A stretch of 23,692 bases of DNA from Gp13-AA77 sp035516075 (lineage in GTDB: Bacteria > Acidobacteriota > Terriglobia > UBA7540), in assembly GCA_035516075.1 (NCBI GenBank), contig DATJAQ010000130.1, positions 1 through 23,692 of the forward strand, read 5' to 3'. This document shows positions 22,153-23,692 of this stretch, piece by piece (position 1 is the first letter of the stretch; every line of letters begins with the position of its first letter). The notes below the pieces were generated by a model, which was given only the letters and a program-made list of their open reading frames with translations, had not been told where the DNA came from and ran no database searches. Made by a program: the position numbers and the translations under genes.

Positions 22153-23692
22153 CTACCTGCTTATCAGTTGGTCCCGGACGGTTCGCGCCCAAACGCCGAG
22201 TTCTTCGCCAGTGAGCCAAACCTGGCGCAAAATACGAAAGCGAATTTCGTCCGCCTTTTCCACTTCGATTCCGGGCTCCGAGCTAGCTGCCGCTGTCGAC
22301 AGGTTCCGAACGGCACCAGCAAGGTGCTCGCCTATTCGTGGAGCGACACGGATGCACTTCGCTATCAGACCACACGTCGGCTCATCCTCCGAGAGTACTT
22401 GGTGGTAAAGCCCCTTCTCAGACCCGAAGTCCACCACGCATAACACGTAGCCATCGCTATTCCTCGCAGCGGTGTCTCCTTGAATCCAACTCATTCTAAC
22501 TGAGTCTTCCTTCGTGGCCTTGACCTCGACCAGAAAATTAAAAACCCGCCCCTGAAGCCGCGCCTCAAACGGCAGGTTCCCAACATCCTCCCGTTCCCAG
22601 TTTGGGTCTGCGCCCGTTGCGATCGTCGCGCGGAAGTCGCTGCCGACTCCAGTTCGTTCAACATCGAAGCCCTCGCGACGGAACGCGGCCTTTACCAGCT
22701 CTTCTACGATGCGGCCCAAAGCCCCATTTCGAGTATTGATCTCACTCGCCGACCTGCGCCGGTTTACAAACTCCACTAGCTCCGACGGTTGAGCCAAGTC
22801 GACGGCCTGAGCCCACTGTCCTCGCAGCTCAACTTCCTTCTCGAGGTCGCCACCGGCAGCCGCACGGATCGCAAGCTCCAGGGCATCGACTCCGCAGTGC
22901 ATTGAGAGAAACTTCCTTGCCTCCGTCGACTCAATGATCTCGGCCGACACTCTGCCTAGCAACAGCTTAGCGGTGTCCGCGTTCAGCGTCTGGCATGAAC
23001 CGCCAGAGCCACCCCCGGGGATCCAAGGGTTTGTCTTGAGCTTTCCCAGCCACTGACATGGGTATACGGCTACGGTGCCCTCGCACCCATGCTGTTGCCT
23101 CGCGGAACACTGACAGCGAATCGTTGCCTTCCAAGAGTTGTCGTTCGGAACTAACCACCCAAGTACAAACCTGAAAACGCTCTGGGCGTGCAACCAATCG
23201 CCCGACGCGGAGGCGCCCGCCGTGTCACTAAGGAGCCTGGTCAGACCAGCCACATCCTTGGCGTTCAGCGCGTCGATCCGGTGCCCCGCCCCCGCTGTCG
23301 TCACCGGCTGCAAGGCCGCAACGAGTTCGCTGCTAAAGGCCGCGGTCGTCTCGAAAATCAGAGAAGCACTAGCCAATCTCCTTCCCTTCAAAAACTGGCA
23401 TAACGTCGTCGTATCAACCTTTAGTGAATCGCAGCACTGCACGTAAACCTCAGAGAGTCGCACGTAGTCAGGAAGAAGCTTTGCCCACTCCCGCTCGCCC
23501 TCGCAGAGGAACTGGCTCGGAAGTAAGAAAGCCTCGTGTACGTCCGCGAATGTCCGCAGTTGCCCGTCCTCGCACAACAGTGGGAAGGGCTTCAGGTCAT
23601 GGCCGCCTGCGTGCGACGGGTGAGTGGAAAGCCAGACAAGTAATTTGACGGCTGCTTTCTTTGTTGCATCTGCACCGCCACCCTTCTGTGAT
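22153..23692 (-). CDS. Large protein with C-terminal DUF3883-like nuclease-fold domain, N-terminus outside window
   Basis: C-terminal part of a large protein. The frame has no stop up to the window edge, and the internal TTG at 23577 is not a credible start because the reading frame continues as protein-like sequence (HDLKPFPLLCEDGQLRTF), so at least 513 residues are visible and the start lies beyond 23692. Near the C-terminus, RIVEELVKAAFRREGFDVER, then GSDFRATIA, then FNFLVEVKATKED form the E...D...ExK layout of the PD-(D/E)XK-like DUF3883 (NO VEIN C-terminal) domain. A cysteine cluster CQCSARQQHGCEG...YPC in the middle may bind zinc. DUF3883 often ends very large proteins with HSP90-like (sacsin/NOV) or helicase ATPase domains, some in phage-defence loci. 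The head that would decide this is missing. The base composition looks less GC-biased than in the metabolic genes. Confidence 0.75.
   Translation of the reverse strand, partial: SQKGGGADATKKAAVKLLVWLSTHPSHAGGHDLKPFPLLCEDGQLRTFADVHEAFLLPSQFLCEGEREWAKLLPDYVRLSEVYVQCCDSLKVDTTTLCQFLKGRRLASASLIFETTAAFSSELVAALQPVTTAGAGHRIDALNAKDVAGLTRLLSDTAGASASGDWLHAQSVFRFVLGWLVPNDNSWKATIRCQCSARQQHGCEGTVAVYPCQWLGKLKTNPWIPGGGSGGSCQTLNADTAKLLLGRVSAEIIESTEARKFLSMHCGVDALELAIRAAAGGDLEKEVELRGQWAQAVDLAQPSELVEFVNRRRSASEINTRNGALGRIVEELVKAAFRREGFDVERTGVGSDFRATIATGADPNWEREDVGNLPFEARLQGRVFNFLVEVKATKEDSVRMSWIQGDTAARNSDGYVLCVVDFGSEKGLYHQVLSEDEPTCGLIAKCIRVAPRIGEHLAGAVRNLSTAAASSEPGIEVEKADEIRFRILRQVWLTGEELGVWARTVRDQLISR

Overview
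The window is 23.7 kb of dense, GC-rich bacterial chromosome. I recognise 19 protein genes: 17 appear complete, one permease starts just inside the left edge, and one large gene runs off the right edge. There are no tRNA or rRNA genes, no transposase and no CRISPR array. The gene content suggests a free-living Gram-negative heterotroph: glycolate oxidase, acetyl-CoA synthetase, a GH57 glucanotransferase, a sugar-nucleotide epimerase, WecB, a PEP-CTERM-like surface protein and a PpiD-like folding factor. Acidobacteriota is my best guess, from this combination and from the palindromic intergenic repeats. No rRNA or marker gene is present to prove it.

Layout. (1) 1-937: an ABC-2 permease on the plus strand, convergent with acs. 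(2) 950-9120, minus strand: a carbon-metabolism block read glcD, [vapB-vapC], glcE, [MNT nucleotidyltransferase], glcF, an alkyltransferase-like DNA-repair protein, acs. The three glycolate oxidase subunits, usually contiguous, are separated by a toxin-antitoxin pair plus a 166-bp direct-repeat unit, and by an orphan minimal nucleotidyltransferase. The glcF start codon lies in a degenerate 8-bp tandem repeat. (3) 9247-16295: a cell-surface and sugar block. It holds a UDP-glucuronate-type epimerase, a protein with a PEP-CTERM-like tail behind a possible sigma-54 promoter, wecB, an MFS transporter and a GH57 enzyme. (4) 16442-19328: an M20 metallopeptidase and a PpiD/SurA-like membrane chaperone with a very arginine-rich cytoplasmic tail. 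(5) 19504-23692, all minus strand: a Cas4-like nuclease fused to a DEDDy-type exonuclease domain (DUF2779 type), two small overlapping conserved genes, a 589-bp palindrome-rich gap, and the C-terminal part of a large protein with a DUF3883-like nuclease-fold end.

How it fits together. GlcDEF turns glycolate into glyoxylate and Acs turns acetate into acetyl-CoA, so block 2 is small-organic-acid use. Block 3 makes and processes glycans and carries a PEP-CTERM-like protein, a protein class tied to exopolysaccharide export. Block 5 is the least ordinary part. Two unrelated nuclease-fold proteins lie near each other on one strand, around a family of near-perfect palindromes and a duplicated leader that carries a ribosome-binding site and an ATG. 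It is the best candidate for an undescribed nucleic-acid-processing or defence locus, but the link between the genes is inference from neighbourhood only.
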